In this document: positions 42,890-52,221 of the stretch, in pieces
Layout: every line of letters begins with the position of its first letter
How positions within the stretch are numbered: the first letter of the stretch is position 1
NCBI RefSeq assembly: GCF_018614055.1
Contig: NZ_JAGGPB010000043.1
Coordinates: 1 to 64,000, forward strand
DNA length: 64,000 nucleotides
Direction of reading: 5' to 3'
Source: Streptomyces sp. ISL-98
GTDB taxonomy: Bacteria > Actinomycetota > Actinomycetes > Streptomycetales > Streptomycetaceae
Program-made: the position numbers and the translations under genes
Notes under the pieces: model-generated
The model's database searches: none
Seen by the model: the letters and a program-made list of their open reading frames with translations, nothing else
What the model was told of the DNA's origin: nothing

Positions 42890-43888
42890 ATGACGGCACC
42901 ACTGCACGACACGAGCGCGGCCGAGACCGCAGCCGTTGACGTCGCGGCCGATGTCCCGGCGAAAGCCATCGAAGGCCGTTCGCCATGGAAGATCGCCTGG
43001 GTGCGGCTGAAGCGCGACAAGGTAGCGCTGGCCGGCGGCGTGGTCGTGGTGTTCCTGATCCTGGTCGCGGTCTTCGCGCCCTTGATCGTCAGTCTCCTGG
43101 GACACCCGCCGAACGAGTTCCACGAAGACCAGATCGACCCGCTGCTCGGCACGCCGGTCGGCTCACTGGGCGGCATGAGCTCCGACTTCCTGTTCGGAGT
43201 CGAGCCGATCAACGGGCGGGACGTGTTCAGCCGTGTCGTCTACGGCGCCCGCATCTCGCTGCTCGTCGCATTCCTCGCGGCCATGTTCGCCGTCCTGCTC
43301 GGCTCGGTCTTCGGCGTCATCGCCGGCTACTTCGGCGGCTGGGTCGACGCGGCGATCAGCCGGGTCATGGACGTTCTTCTCGCCTTCCCCCAGCTGCTGT
43401 TCATCATCGCGCTGGTCTCGGTCCTTCCCAACGAGCTGTTCGGCATCACGGGAAGCGGGGTGCGGATCGGTGCGCTCATCGTCGTCATCGGCTTCTTCGG
43501 CTGGCCGTACGTCGGCCGCATCGTGCGCGGTCAGACCCTCTCGCTGAGGGAGCGCGAGTACGTCGAGGCGGCACGCAGCCTCGGCGCCGGCCGGTCGTAC
43601 ATCCTCTTCCGGGAACTGCTGCCGAACCTGGTGGCGCCCATCACCGTGTACACGACGCTGATGATCCCCACCAACATCCTCACGGAAGCGGCACTGAGCT
43701 TCCTGGGCGCCGGGGTCAAGCCTCCGACGGCCTCCTGGGGACAGATGCTTTCCAAGGCGGTGAGCACCTACGAGAGTGACCCGATGTTCATGGTGATCCC
43801 GGGTCTGGCCATCTTCGTCACCGTACTGGCCTTCAACCTCTTCGGTGACGGAGTGCGTGACGCCCTCGATCCCAAGGGATCGCGCTGA
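42890..43888 (+). CDS. Oligopeptide ABC transporter permease (DppC/OppC type)
   Basis: 332 residues. An N-terminal OppC_N segment (SPWKIAWVRLKRDKVALAGG) and a BPD_transp_1 domain have about six membrane helices. The cytoplasmic EAA loop is visible as EYVEAARSLGAG. It forms the pore with the second permease encoded downstream. ATG 42890 is taken as start (frame open to 42818). It is first in a five-gene operon in which one permease precedes the binding protein, a less common gene order. Confidence 0.92.
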   Translation: MTAPLHDTSAAETAAVDVAADVPAKAIEGRSPWKIAWVRLKRDKVALAGGVVVVFLILVAVFAPLIVSLLGHPPNEFHEDQIDPLLGTPVGSLGGMSSDFLFGVEPINGRDVFSRVVYGARISLLVAFLAAMFAVLLGSVFGVIAGYFGGWVDAAISRVMDVLLAFPQLLFIIALVSVLPNELFGITGSGVRIGALIVVIGFFGWPYVGRIVRGQTLSLREREYVEAARSLGAGRSYILFRELLPNLVAPITVYTTLMIPTNILTEAALSFLGAGVKPPTASWGQMLSKAVSTYESDPMFMVIPGLAIFVTVLAFNLFGDGVRDALDPKGSR

Positions 43889-44009
43889 CCGCGCCTCGCC
43901 GCACCACCGTTCGGCCACAGTGACACGCCCCTGCCGACCTGTCAGGAGGCAACCCCCCAATGGCCGGTTCCACTTCAGGAACCGCCAATCTCACGGAGGA
44001 TGCGAGATC

Positions 44010-45782
44010 GTGACAACCAACAGCTCAACAAGGCGCAGACTGGCCGCAGGGTCGGCACTCGTCGTCGCGGCTCTGCTGGGTACCGCGGCCTGCGGAGGCG
44101 GCAACGACAACGGCGGTGACGGCGACGGCAAGGCCGCCGGGTTCAACGCCGCGACCAAGGGCATCGCGAACAAGTCGGCCAAGAAGGGCGGGACGCTCAA
44201 GTTCGCGGGCTCCCAGGACTTCGACTCCCTCGACCCGGCGCGCATGTACTACGGCTTCGCCTGGGACTTCTCCCGCTTCTACACGCGTCAGCTCGTGTCG
44301 TACGCGACCGAGCCGGGCGTGAAGAGCACCTCCCTCGTCCCCGATCTGGCCACCGGCATGGCCGAGATCAGCGACGACGGCAAGACCTACAAGTACACGC
44401 TGCGCGACGGCGTCACCTTCGAGGACGGCTCGCCGATCACCTCGAAGGACATCAAGTACGGCATCGAGCGCACCTGGGCCACCGATGTGATCGCCGGCGG
44501 CCCCGGCTACCTCAAGCAGGTCCTCGACCCCAAGGGCGAGTACAAGGGCCCGTACAAGGACAAGTCGAAGGACAAGCTCGGCCTGAAGGCCATCGAGACG
44601 CCCGACGACAAGACCATCATCTTCAAGCTTCCCAAGCCCAACGGTGACTTCGAGCAGATCCTCGCGCTGCCGACGAGCACGCCGGTCCCGCAGGCGAAGG
44701 ACACCGGGGCCAAGTTCGGGCTGAAGCCCTTCTCCTCAGGCCCGTACAAGTTCGAGTCGTACACGCCCGGCAAGGGCGGCACCCTGGTGCGCAACACGAA
44801 CTGGAAGAAGTCTTCCGACCCGATCCGCCCGGCGCTCCCGGACAAGATCACGGTCACGATCAGCTCCAACGCCGACGACATCGACAAGCGTCTGATCAAG
44901 GGCGACTACGACCTCGACCTGAACGCGACGGGCATGACCCAGTCCGGGCGTACCGAGGCGCTGCAGAAGCACAAGGCCAATGTCGACAACGGCCTGACCA
45001 ACTTCATCCGTTACGCCGTCTTCCCCGAGACCGTGGCGCCGATGAACAACATCGACTGCCGCAAGGCGGTCATCTACGCGGCCGACAAGAAGTCGCTGCA
45101 GACCGCCCGCGGTGGCCCGCTGGCCGGTGGCGAGATCGCCGAGAACATGCTCCCCAAGAGCATCAAGGGCACCGACAACTACGACCCGTACGGTGTGCTG
45201 AAGGACCCGGGCGCGAACGTCGCCAAGGCCAAGGAACACCTGAAGGCGTGCGGCAAGCCGAACGGCTTCAAGACCACGATCTCGGTGCGGAACAACAAGC
45301 CGCAGGAGGTCGCCACCGCCGAGTCGCTGCAGGCGTCCCTCGAGAAGGTCGGCATCAAGGCCGAGATCGACCAGATCGACGGTGCCCAGTCCAGCTCCAT
45401 CAACGGTTCGCCGAAGGTGGTCAAGTCCAAGGGCTACGGCATCATCATCTCGGGCTGGGGCCCGGACTTCCCGACCGGCCAGGGTTTCTCCCAGCCGCTG
45501 GTCGACGGTCGCTTCATCGTCCCGTCCGGCAACTACAACAACAGCGAGACCGACGACCCGAAGATCAACAAGCTCTTCGACGACGCGATCGCCGAGACGG
45601 ACCCGGACAAGGCCGGTGAGATCTACAAGGAGATCAACCACATGGTCTCCGACCGCGCCGTCTACCTGCCGTTCGTGTACGAGAAGACGATCACCTGGCG
45701 CAGCAGCCGCCTGACCAACGTCTACACGGCCGACTCCTACAGCGGCCGCTACGACTACGTCTCTCTCGGCGTCGTCAAGTAG
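44010..45782 (+). CDS. Oligopeptide-binding lipoprotein (SBP family 5)
   Basis: 590 residues. Lipoprotein signal with lipobox TAAC near residue 30 and a Gly/Asn/Asp-rich tether. The SBP_bac_5 fold follows (GGTLKFAGSQDFDSLDPARM, YKYTLRDGVTFEDGSPITSKD, GTLVRNTNW). It captures peptides outside the membrane and delivers them to the permease. GTG 44010 has GGAGG upstream. The gene uses many AAG Lys codons. The strong hairpin after it (45847-45896) probably raises the amount of binding protein relative to the membrane parts. Confidence 0.93.
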   Translation: MTTNSSTRRRLAAGSALVVAALLGTAACGGGNDNGGDGDGKAAGFNAATKGIANKSAKKGGTLKFAGSQDFDSLDPARMYYGFAWDFSRFYTRQLVSYATEPGVKSTSLVPDLATGMAEISDDGKTYKYTLRDGVTFEDGSPITSKDIKYGIERTWATDVIAGGPGYLKQVLDPKGEYKGPYKDKSKDKLGLKAIETPDDKTIIFKLPKPNGDFEQILALPTSTPVPQAKDTGAKFGLKPFSSGPYKFESYTPGKGGTLVRNTNWKKSSDPIRPALPDKITVTISSNADDIDKRLIKGDYDLDLNATGMTQSGRTEALQKHKANVDNGLTNFIRYAVFPETVAPMNNIDCRKAVIYAADKKSLQTARGGPLAGGEIAENMLPKSIKGTDNYDPYGVLKDPGANVAKAKEHLKACGKPNGFKTTISVRNNKPQEVATAESLQASLEKVGIKAEIDQIDGAQSSSINGSPKVVKSKGYGIIISGWGPDFPTGQGFSQPLVDGRFIVPSGNYNNSETDDPKINKLFDDAIAETDPDKAGEIYKEINHMVSDRAVYLPFVYEKTITWRSSRLTNVYTADSYSGRYDYVSLGVVK

Positions 45783-45846
45783 TTGTGATGATCCGCCGAC
45801 TCCGTCACCGGACCCGATAAGCCCGAAGGGCAGGTGATGGCCGTGT

Positions 45847-45896
45847 GCGGCGGCCCGGGAAACCCCTCCCACCATGCAGGGGACCCGGGCCGCCGC
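45847..45896 (+). terminator. Intra-operon stem-loop between SBP and permease genes
   Basis: GCGGCGGCCCGGG (45847-45859) and CCCGGGCCGCCGC (45884-45896) form a perfect 13-bp stem. An inner CCCCT/AGGGG pairing extends it. It lies 65 bp after the binding-protein stop. It likely acts as a partial terminator or as an RNA 3'-end stabiliser that sets the ratio of binding protein to permease. Confidence 0.75.
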
Positions 45897-45909
45897 CGGG
45901 CCGAGCACA

Positions 45910-46908
45910 GTGTTCGCATACCTCATCCGGCGCTTGTTCGCCGTCGTCGTGATGCTGATGGTCGTCATTCTCGCGACCTTCGCCATCTTCTTCATGATCC
46001 CGAAGCTGACGGGAACCGACCCCGCTCTGCTCTTCGTCGGCAAACAGGCCGACCCGGAGGCCATCGAGGGCATCCGGCAGAAGATGGGACTCAGCGACCC
46101 CATCCTCGTCCAGTTCTGGCACTTCCTGCAGGGACTGGTGGTCGGCCGTGACTACGCCAACGGTATTGACGTCAGCCACTGTTCGGCGCCCTGCTTCGGT
46201 TACTCGTTCCGTACCGAGCAGGAGATCTGGCCGATCCTCATGGACCGGCTCCCGGTCACGGTGTCCCTGGCGATCGGTGCCTGCCTGCTCTGGGTGATCG
46301 GCGGCGTCGCGACCGGTGTGCTCTCGGCTCTCAAGCGAGGCACGCTGTGGGACCGCGCGGCCATGAGCATCGCGCTCGGCGGCGTCTCCCTCCCCATCTA
46401 CTTCACCGGCCTGGTCTCACTGGCGATCTTCAGTTACGGACTGCAGTGGATCAGCGTCGACTACGAGGGCATCACCGAGAATCCGGCGGCCTGGTTCGAG
46501 AGCCTGCTCCTTCCCTGGGTCACGCTCGCCTTCCTGTACGCCGCGATGTACGCCCGGCTCACCCGCGCGACCATGCTGGAAATCCTCGGCGAGGACTACA
46601 TCCGTACCGCCCGGGCCAAGGGCCTGCGGGAACCGGTGGTCATCGGCAAGCACGCCATGCGCTCGACCATGACCCCGATCCTCACCGTTCTCGGCCTGGA
46701 CCTGGGTGCGCTGGTGGGCGGAGCGGTGCTGACCGAGACCACGTTCAACCTGCCGGGTCTCGGGGACGCCGCTGTTGAGGCGATCACCGGACGCGACCTG
46801 CCGCTGATCATCGGCGTCACGCTCATCGCCGCCTTCCTCATCGTGCTCGCGAACCTCGTCGTGGACCTTCTGTACGCAGTGATCGACCCCCGAGTGAGGC
46901 TCTCGTGA
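45910..46908 (+). CDS. Oligopeptide ABC transporter permease (DppB/OppB type)
   Basis: About 332 residues. The typical OppB start (FAYLIRRLFAVVVMLMVV), a BPD_transp_1 domain and the EAA loop (EDYIRTARAKGL) are present. GTG 45910 is preferred to ATG 45874, because the latter lies in the loop of the 45847-45896 hairpin and lacks a ribosome site. Neither start has a strong one. The extracellular loop includes a Cys pair (SHCSAPCFG). The stop overlaps the next gene's GTG. It pairs with the DppC-type permease. Confidence 0.9.
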   Translation: MFAYLIRRLFAVVVMLMVVILATFAIFFMIPKLTGTDPALLFVGKQADPEAIEGIRQKMGLSDPILVQFWHFLQGLVVGRDYANGIDVSHCSAPCFGYSFRTEQEIWPILMDRLPVTVSLAIGACLLWVIGGVATGVLSALKRGTLWDRAAMSIALGGVSLPIYFTGLVSLAIFSYGLQWISVDYEGITENPAAWFESLLLPWVTLAFLYAAMYARLTRATMLEILGEDYIRTARAKGLREPVVIGKHAMRSTMTPILTVLGLDLGALVGGAVLTETTFNLPGLGDAAVEAITGRDLPLIIGVTLIAAFLIVLANLVVDLLYAVIDPRVRLS

Positions 46909-48002
46909 CCGAGCTGACCAAGACCGGCGCCGTTGGCGAGCCCGTGAGCGCCGGCACCGAAATCCCGGACGCCTTCCTCGAAGTGCGTGATCTGAAGGTG
47001 CACTTCCCGACCGACGACGGCGTGGTCAAGTCCGTCGACGGGCTCTCCTTCCAGTTGGAGAAGGGCAAGACCCTCGGCATCGTGGGCGAGTCGGGCTCCG
47101 GCAAGTCGGTGACCTCGCTCGGCATCATGGGCCTGCACACCGTCGGCCAGTACGGGCGGAGCAAGGCCCGTATCTCCGGCGAGGTCTGGCTGAACGGCAA
47201 GGAACTGCTCTCCGCCGACCCGGACGAGGTGCGCAAGCTCCGCGGCCGCGAGATGGCGATGATCTTCCAGGACCCGCTGTCGGCGCTGCACCCCTACTAC
47301 ACGATCGGTCATCAGATCGTGGAGGCGTACCGGGTCCACCACAATGTCGACAAGAAGACCGCCCGCAAGCGGGCGATCGAGATGCTCGACCGCGTCGGCA
47401 TCCCGGAGCCGGCGAAGCGGGTGGACAGCTACCCGCACGAATTCTCCGGCGGTATGCGTCAGCGCGCGATGATCGCGATGTCGCTGGTCAACAACCCCGA
47501 GCTGCTGATCGCCGACGAGCCGACCACCGCCCTGGACGTGACCGTCCAGGCGCAGATCCTCGACCTGATCAGGGATCTGCAGGCCGAGTTCGGCTCAGCG
47601 GTCATCATCATCACCCACGACCTGGGTGTCGTCGCCGAGCTGGCCGACGACATCCTGGTGATGTACGGCGGCCGTTGCGTCGAGCGCGGCCCCGCCGAGA
47701 AGGTCTTCTACGAGCCCCAGCACCCGTACACCTGGGGCCTGCTGGGTTCGATGCCGCGCATCGACCGCGACCAGACCGAGCGCCTGATCCCGGTCAAGGG
47801 ATCCCCGCCCAGCCTGATCAACATCCCCAGCGGCTGCGCCTTCAACCCGCGCTGCCCGTACGCGGACGTGCCGAAGGACGGCATCACCCGCACCGAGCGG
47901 CCGGAACTGCGTGAGGTCGGCGCCCGGCACCACTCCGCCTGCCACATGTCGCAGGAGGAACGGACGCGGATCTGGACCGAAGAGATTGCGCCGAAGCTGT
48001 GA
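46905..48002 (+). CDS. Oligopeptide ABC transporter ATPase (DppD/OppD type)
   Basis: 365 residues with Walker A GESGSGKS, signature FSGGMRQR, Walker B LLIADEPTTALD and the switch His in ITHDLG. A C-terminal oligo_HPY domain carries Cys residues of the type that binds an Fe-S cluster in dipeptide transporters (GCAFNPRCPYA and a later Cys near SACHM). It overlaps its upstream (GTGA at 46905) and downstream (GTGA at 47999) neighbours, so it is fully coupled. Confidence 0.95.
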   Translation: MTELTKTGAVGEPVSAGTEIPDAFLEVRDLKVHFPTDDGVVKSVDGLSFQLEKGKTLGIVGESGSGKSVTSLGIMGLHTVGQYGRSKARISGEVWLNGKELLSADPDEVRKLRGREMAMIFQDPLSALHPYYTIGHQIVEAYRVHHNVDKKTARKRAIEMLDRVGIPEPAKRVDSYPHEFSGGMRQRAMIAMSLVNNPELLIADEPTTALDVTVQAQILDLIRDLQAEFGSAVIIITHDLGVVAELADDILVMYGGRCVERGPAEKVFYEPQHPYTWGLLGSMPRIDRDQTERLIPVKGSPPSLINIPSGCAFNPRCPYADVPKDGITRTERPELREVGARHHSACHMSQEERTRIWTEEIAPKL

Positions 48003-49087
48003 GCGAGACAAAGGATCACGAAGTGACGATCCCTGGGCAGGCTTCCGCCGCTTCGGCCGAGCCGCTGCTGAAGGTCTCCGGCCTGGTCAAGCACTTCCCC
48101 ATCAAGAAGGGGATGCTGCAGCGGCAGGTCGGCGCCGTGAAGGCGGTCGACGGGCTCGACTTCGACGTACGGCCGGGGGAGACCCTGGGTGTCGTCGGTG
48201 AGTCGGGCTGCGGCAAGTCGACCATGGGCCGGCTGATCACCAGGCTGCTCGAACCGAGCGGCGGGCGCATCGAGTTCCAGGGCGAGGACATCACGCACCT
48301 CGGTGTCGCGGCCATGCGGCCGATGCGCCGCGACGTACAGATGATCTTCCAGGACCCGTACTCGTCGCTGAACCCGCGGCACACGGTCGGCACGATCGTC
48401 AGTGCGCCGTTCCGGCTCCAGGGCGTCACGCCGGACGGCGGGATCAAGAAGGAGGTCCAGCGTCTCCTGGAGCTGGTCGGCCTCAATCCCGAGCACTACA
48501 ACCGGTATCCGCACGAGTTCTCCGGCGGCCAGCGCCAGCGCATCGGCATCGCACGGGCGCTCGCGCTCAAGCCGAAGCTGGTCGTCGCCGACGAGCCGGT
48601 GTCCGCCCTGGACGTGTCGATCCAGGCGCAGGTCGTGAACCTCCTCGACGACCTCCAGGACGAGCTCGGCCTGACGTACGTGATCATCGCGCACGACCTC
48701 TCGGTCATCCGCCACGTCTCCGACCGCATCGCCGTGATGTACCTCGGCAAGATCGTGGAGCTCGCGGACCGCAAGGATCTGTACGAGGCGCCGATGCACC
48801 CGTACACCAAGGCGCTGCTGTCGGCCGTGCCGGTGCCCGACCCGAGGCGGCGCGGCGTCAAGAGCGAGCGCATCCTGCTCACGGGCGACGTGCCGTCGCC
48901 GATCTCGCCGCCCCCGGGCTGCCGCTTCCACACCCGGTGCTGGAAGGCGACCGAGATCTGCAAGACGCAGGAGCCGCCGCTGGTCGCCCTGAAGACCGGC
49001 CACCAGGTGGCCTGTCACCACCCGGAGAACGCGCCCGACCAGGCGCCGACGGGCCAGGAGAGCACGGGGGACGTCGGCAAGGAATAG
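47999..49087 (+). CDS. Oligopeptide ABC transporter ATPase (DppF/OppF type)
   Basis: 362 residues with Walker A GESGCGKST, signature FSGGQRQR, Walker B LVVADEPVSALD and the switch His in IAHDLS. The C-terminal oligo_HPY segment has GCRFHTRCWKA. It pairs with the DppD-type ATPase to drive peptide uptake. Start GTG 47999 overlaps the previous stop. The last ~25 residues are an acidic Pro/Gly tail. Confidence 0.95.
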   Translation: MSETKDHEVTIPGQASAASAEPLLKVSGLVKHFPIKKGMLQRQVGAVKAVDGLDFDVRPGETLGVVGESGCGKSTMGRLITRLLEPSGGRIEFQGEDITHLGVAAMRPMRRDVQMIFQDPYSSLNPRHTVGTIVSAPFRLQGVTPDGGIKKEVQRLLELVGLNPEHYNRYPHEFSGGQRQRIGIARALALKPKLVVADEPVSALDVSIQAQVVNLLDDLQDELGLTYVIIAHDLSVIRHVSDRIAVMYLGKIVELADRKDLYEAPMHPYTKALLSAVPVPDPRRRGVKSERILLTGDVPSPISPPPGCRFHTRCWKATEICKTQEPPLVALKTGHQVACHHPENAPDQAPTGQESTGDVGKE

Positions 49088-49105
49088 AACCGGCACAATT
49101 GCCCG

Positions 49106-49780
49106 GTGTTCCAGGAACTCTTCACGCCCTCCGTCCAGCATGCGCTCGACCTCGCCGGGATCTTCGTCTTCGCGATCTCCGGCGCTCTGCTCGCCGTACG
49201 CAAGAACTTCGACGTCTTCGGCATCGCGGTGCTCGCAGAGGTCACCGCGCTGGGCGGGGGGCTGCTCCGCGACCTGATCATCGGGGCGGTCCCGCCGGCC
49301 GCCTTCACCGACCTGGGGTACTTCACCACCCCGCTCGTCGCAGCTGCCCTGGTCTTCTTCCTGCACCCCGAGGTGGAGCGCATCCAGGGCTCGGTCAACA
49401 CGTTCGACGCGGCCGGGCTCGGGCTCTTCTGCGTCACTGGCACCACCAAGGCGTACGACCACGGGCTCGGGCTGACCGCGTCGGCGGCGCTGGGCCTGGC
49501 CACCGCGGTCGGCGGCGGCGTGCTGCGGGACGTCCTCGCCAATGAGGTGCCCTCGCTGCTGCGCTGGGACCGCGACCTGTACGCCGTCCCCGCGATGGTC
49601 GGGGCCACGATGGTCGCCCTGTGCATCCGCTTCGACGTACTGAACGCGGCGACCAGCGGGGTCGCCGTCGTCACCGCCTTCGTGCTGCGCCTGCTCGCGA
49701 TGCATTACCACTGGCGGGCGCCGCGCGCCTGGAACCGGAGCTCGGCGAAGTCCGAGGACCAAGCAGAAGCTACCGCTTAG
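49106..49780 (+). CDS. TRIC-type membrane channel (UPF0126/YicG family)
   Basis: 224 residues with seven hydrophobic segments in two homologous halves. Each half contains the conserved Gly-rich helix (AEVTALGGGLLRDLIIG and ATAVGGGVLRDVLAN). Bacterial relatives are trimeric, potassium-permeable channels; some members transport amino acids such as glycine. GTG 49106 is 18 bp after the transporter operon and may be read from it. Confidence 0.9.
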   Translation: MFQELFTPSVQHALDLAGIFVFAISGALLAVRKNFDVFGIAVLAEVTALGGGLLRDLIIGAVPPAAFTDLGYFTTPLVAAALVFFLHPEVERIQGSVNTFDAAGLGLFCVTGTTKAYDHGLGLTASAALGLATAVGGGVLRDVLANEVPSLLRWDRDLYAVPAMVGATMVALCIRFDVLNAATSGVAVVTAFVLRLLAMHYHWRAPRAWNRSSAKSEDQAEATA

Positions 49781-49806
49781 TAACGTACGGGTGTAGCGTG
49801 CTTGCC

Positions 49807-50670
49807 ATGGCAACGGCAACACAGGCATCCATCGGAGACAGCGAATTCGACCGCGACACCGCGGTCTCCTTGCGCGAAGCGGGCGACACAGGCGAGACGC
49901 GCGTCTATGACGCGGAGCTCTCCGCGGGCTGGACGATCTTCCACGCCGTCAACGGCGGCTACCTCCTCGCCCTCCTCGGCCGCGCACTCGGCGACGCGCT
50001 GCCGCACCCCGACCCGTTCACGGTCTCGGCGCACTACCTGACGTCGTCCGTGCCGGGCAAGGCGGTCATCCGCACCCAGGTCGTCCGCACCGGACGCACC
50101 CTCTCCACCGGCCAGGCCTCCCTCTTCCAGTACGCCGAGGACGGCACCGAGGTCGAGCGGATCCGCGTACTCGCCTCGTACGGCGACCTGGACAGCCTGT
50201 CCGACGATGTCCGTACGACTGCCACTCCGCCGGCCATGCCGCCGTACGCAGACTGCCTCGGCTCGGACGCCGGGCCCGTCGCCATCCCGGGCGGGGCGCC
50301 GATCACCGAGCGGCTCGGCATCCGGCTCGATCCGGCCACCGTCGGCTGGGCCGTCGGGGCGCCGTCCGGCAAGGGCGAGATGCGCGGCTGGTTCGGCCTG
50401 GCGGACGGGCGCGACGCCGACCCGCTGTCGCTGCTGCTGACGGTCGACGCACTGCCGCCGACCTCGTTCGAGATCGGCCTGGAGGGCTGGACGCCGACCG
50501 TCGAGCTCACCACCCACATCCGCTGCCGCCCCGCACCCGGACCGCTGCGCGTCTCCATCACCACCCGCAACCTCGCGGGCGGCTTCCTGGAGGAGGACGC
50601 GGAGGTCTGGGACAGCGCGGACCGCCTCGTGGCCCAGTCGCGGCAACTGGCGCGGGCGCCGCGCGACTGA
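49807..50670 (+). CDS. TesB-like acyl-CoA thioesterase family protein
   Basis: 287 residues, a double hot-dog protein (4HBT_3/TesB type). The first half includes SAGWTIFHAVNGGYLLALLGRAL and SAHYLTSSVPGKAVI. The second half includes MRGWFGLADGRDADPLSLLL and TTHIRCRPAPGPLRVSITTR. It probably hydrolyses acyl-CoA esters in the cytoplasm. ATG 49807 is chosen; the earlier frame (from 49621) overlaps the TRIC gene. Confidence 0.87.
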   Translation: MATATQASIGDSEFDRDTAVSLREAGDTGETRVYDAELSAGWTIFHAVNGGYLLALLGRALGDALPHPDPFTVSAHYLTSSVPGKAVIRTQVVRTGRTLSTGQASLFQYAEDGTEVERIRVLASYGDLDSLSDDVRTTATPPAMPPYADCLGSDAGPVAIPGGAPITERLGIRLDPATVGWAVGAPSGKGEMRGWFGLADGRDADPLSLLLTVDALPPTSFEIGLEGWTPTVELTTHIRCRPAPGPLRVSITTRNLAGGFLEEDAEVWDSADRLVAQSRQLARAPRD

Positions 50671-50960
50671 GTTCCGCCGCTGTGACCTCGAGGCGCTGTC
50701 GGCGTCCGGCGTGCCGGTGTACGCGGAACGCGGGCGGCACGGCGGGATCTCGCCGCTGCCCGGCTTCCGTACCGATGTGAGTCGGCGCATCATCGTCGAC
50801 CCGGTGCGGTGGAGGAGCGGGCCGCGGCCCGAGGCCGATCTGGCGGAGCTCCAGTCCGCGGTCTTCGCGGACCGGCTGCTGCTGCGGCGACGCGGCCGCA
50901 CGGCGGCGGGCCGGGGTGGAACTGGCCGATACCTGGGCGGTGTTGCGACGCCAGGTGGAG
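50669..50960 (+). pseudogene. Remnant of a YafY-type WYL transcriptional regulator
   Basis: In one frame the sequence reads FRRCDLEALSASGVPVYAER, then GRHGG, LPGFRTDV, then directly RIIVDPVRW and ADLAELQSAV. This is the conserved end of the HTH and hinge of WYL regulators, joined to the segment that normally lies about 60 residues later. The 5' part is missing (a stop and the thioesterase gene precede it) and the 3' WYL domain breaks up after about 50900. It is a decayed gene with 5' truncation and an internal deletion. It fills most of the gap between the thioesterase and the TetR gene. Confidence 0.75.
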
Positions 50961-50976
50961 TAGCGGCCGACGGCGC

Positions 50977-51603
50977 TCAGTCCAGCCAGTGACGGCGGCC
51001 GAGGCTGACCAGGCGCAGCTGACGGCGGGCGAGGGAAGCGGCGGCCTCGACGCGCTCCTCGCCGTACGGCTCGGCCTCCAGGAAGGCGGACGCCGTCATC
51101 ACCATGTGGTCGACGTAGACATGCGCGAGCATCCGCAGATCGTCCTCGCTCCAGCCCGCGGACTCGGGCTGGGTGGCGAGCCAGGCCGCCACCTCGTCGG
51201 CGAACAGGCGCAGTTGCTCACCGATCGCGGCCCGCACCGGCTCCACGCCCCCATGGCGTTCGCGCGCGATGAAGCGGACATGGGCGGGGTACGCGTGGAC
51301 GTGGCGCGCGATGAGGCCGACGGTGCTGTCGATGCGTTCGGCGCTGTCGCCGGTCGCGGCGAGGGTCGCGCGGATCACCGCGTGCAGGCTGCCGAGTGCC
51401 TCGTCGACGAGTGCGACGCCGAGGTCGGCCGTGTCCCGGAAGTGCCGGTAGAACGCGGTGGGAGCGACGCCGACGACGCGGGTGACCTCGCGCAGGCCGA
51501 GGCTGCTCAGGCTCTGGTGCTCCAGCAGTACGAGCGCCGCGTCCATGAGGGACTGACGGGTCTTCTGCTTCTGGGCCTGGCGGATGCCGACGCTGTGACT
51601 CAT
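50977..51603 (-). CDS. TetR-family transcriptional regulator
   Basis: 208 residues. The N-terminal TetR HTH (SLMDAALVLLEHQSLSSLGL, then REVTRVVGVAPTAFYRHF) is preceded by a basic arm. The C-terminal ligand domain resembles FabR-type regulators (YVDHMVMTASAFLEAE). It is divergent from two small membrane protein genes. CAAC-N8-GTTG in the 86-bp gap (51617-51632) is a weak candidate for its own operator. Ligand and targets unknown; lipid-related regulation is usual for this subfamily. Confidence 0.9.
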   Translation of the reverse strand: MSHSVGIRQAQKQKTRQSLMDAALVLLEHQSLSSLGLREVTRVVGVAPTAFYRHFRDTADLGVALVDEALGSLHAVIRATLAATGDSAERIDSTVGLIARHVHAYPAHVRFIARERHGGVEPVRAAIGEQLRLFADEVAAWLATQPESAGWSEDDLRMLAHVYVDHMVMTASAFLEAEPYGEERVEAAASLARRQLRLVSLGRRHWLD

Positions 51604-51689
51604 GACATTCAGTAAACAACCGTTCTCTGTTGACGGGAACCCTAGACTGGGAAGTCAGTGAACAGTCGTACTCCCAGGAGGGATTGCAC

Positions 51690-51854
51690 GTGTTCGTTCT
51701 TGTAGCGGCTCTGCTGATGCTGGGGGTTCTGCTGGGCTCGGTGGCTCACGCGCCGCTCCCGGTCACCCTCGTCGGCGCCGCGCTCATCGGCGGCTGGCTG
51801 CTCGTCTTTGCCGTCCGTGAGCGCCACTCGCGCCGGTCCACCCGAAGGAGCTGA
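51690..51854 (+). CDS. Small two-helix membrane protein
   Basis: About 54 residues. It has two hydrophobic helices (FVLVAALLMLGVLLGSVAHA and LVGAALIGGWLLVFAV) and a basic Arg/Ser tail that should lie in the cytoplasm. GTG 51690 has AGGAGGG about 8 bp upstream. The frame opens earlier at 51630, but without a ribosome site. It is probably in one unit with the next gene (7-bp gap). Function unknown. Confidence 0.72.
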   Translation: MFVLVAALLMLGVLLGSVAHAPLPVTLVGAALIGGWLLVFAVRERHSRRSTRRS

Positions 51855-51861
51855 ACGCGCC

Positions 51862-52143
51862 ATGCGCACCATGGAACTGACCGCATCCGCACGCGGCCGG
51901 ACCGGCTCACGGGACGTCGACGGCATGGCCGTCGCCTCGTTCGTGCTCGGCCTTGTCGGGCTGCTCGTGCTGAACATCTTCCTCGGCCCCGTCGCCATCG
52001 TCCTGGCGTCCATGGCTCTGTGGCGCGGCACGGAACGCCGGGGCCGGGCGCTGCTCGGACTCGGGCTCGGAGTGGCCGACCTGGTCGTTATGGCCGTGCT
52101 CGTATCCGCGGACAACACCGTGTCCTGGACCTTCGGGGGCTGA
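51862..52143 (+). CDS. DUF4190-type small membrane protein
   Basis: 93 residues. After a hydrophilic N-terminus (about 1-22) come two hydrophobic segments (AVASFVLGLVGLLVLNIFLGP and a second around ALLGLGLGVADLVVMAVLV). They are separated by a basic turn (WRGTERRGRA). This is the DUF4190 pattern common in streptomycetes. ATG 51862 has AAGGAG 12 bp upstream. Function unknown. Confidence 0.78.
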   Translation: MRTMELTASARGRTGSRDVDGMAVASFVLGLVGLLVLNIFLGPVAIVLASMALWRGTERRGRALLGLGLGVADLVVMAVLVSADNTVSWTFGG

Positions 52144-52221
52144 GCGGACGCGCCCGGTACAGGGGTGGGGGCAAGGGCGGGGCGGGGCGGCGCCAGGCGG
52201 GCTCGTAGAATCGAATCCACC

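Noticed and set aside
49621..49806. Earlier start for the thioesterase gene
   Set aside because: It would overlap the TRIC gene out of frame and adds a low-complexity Arg-rich leader. ATG 49807 fits the domain.
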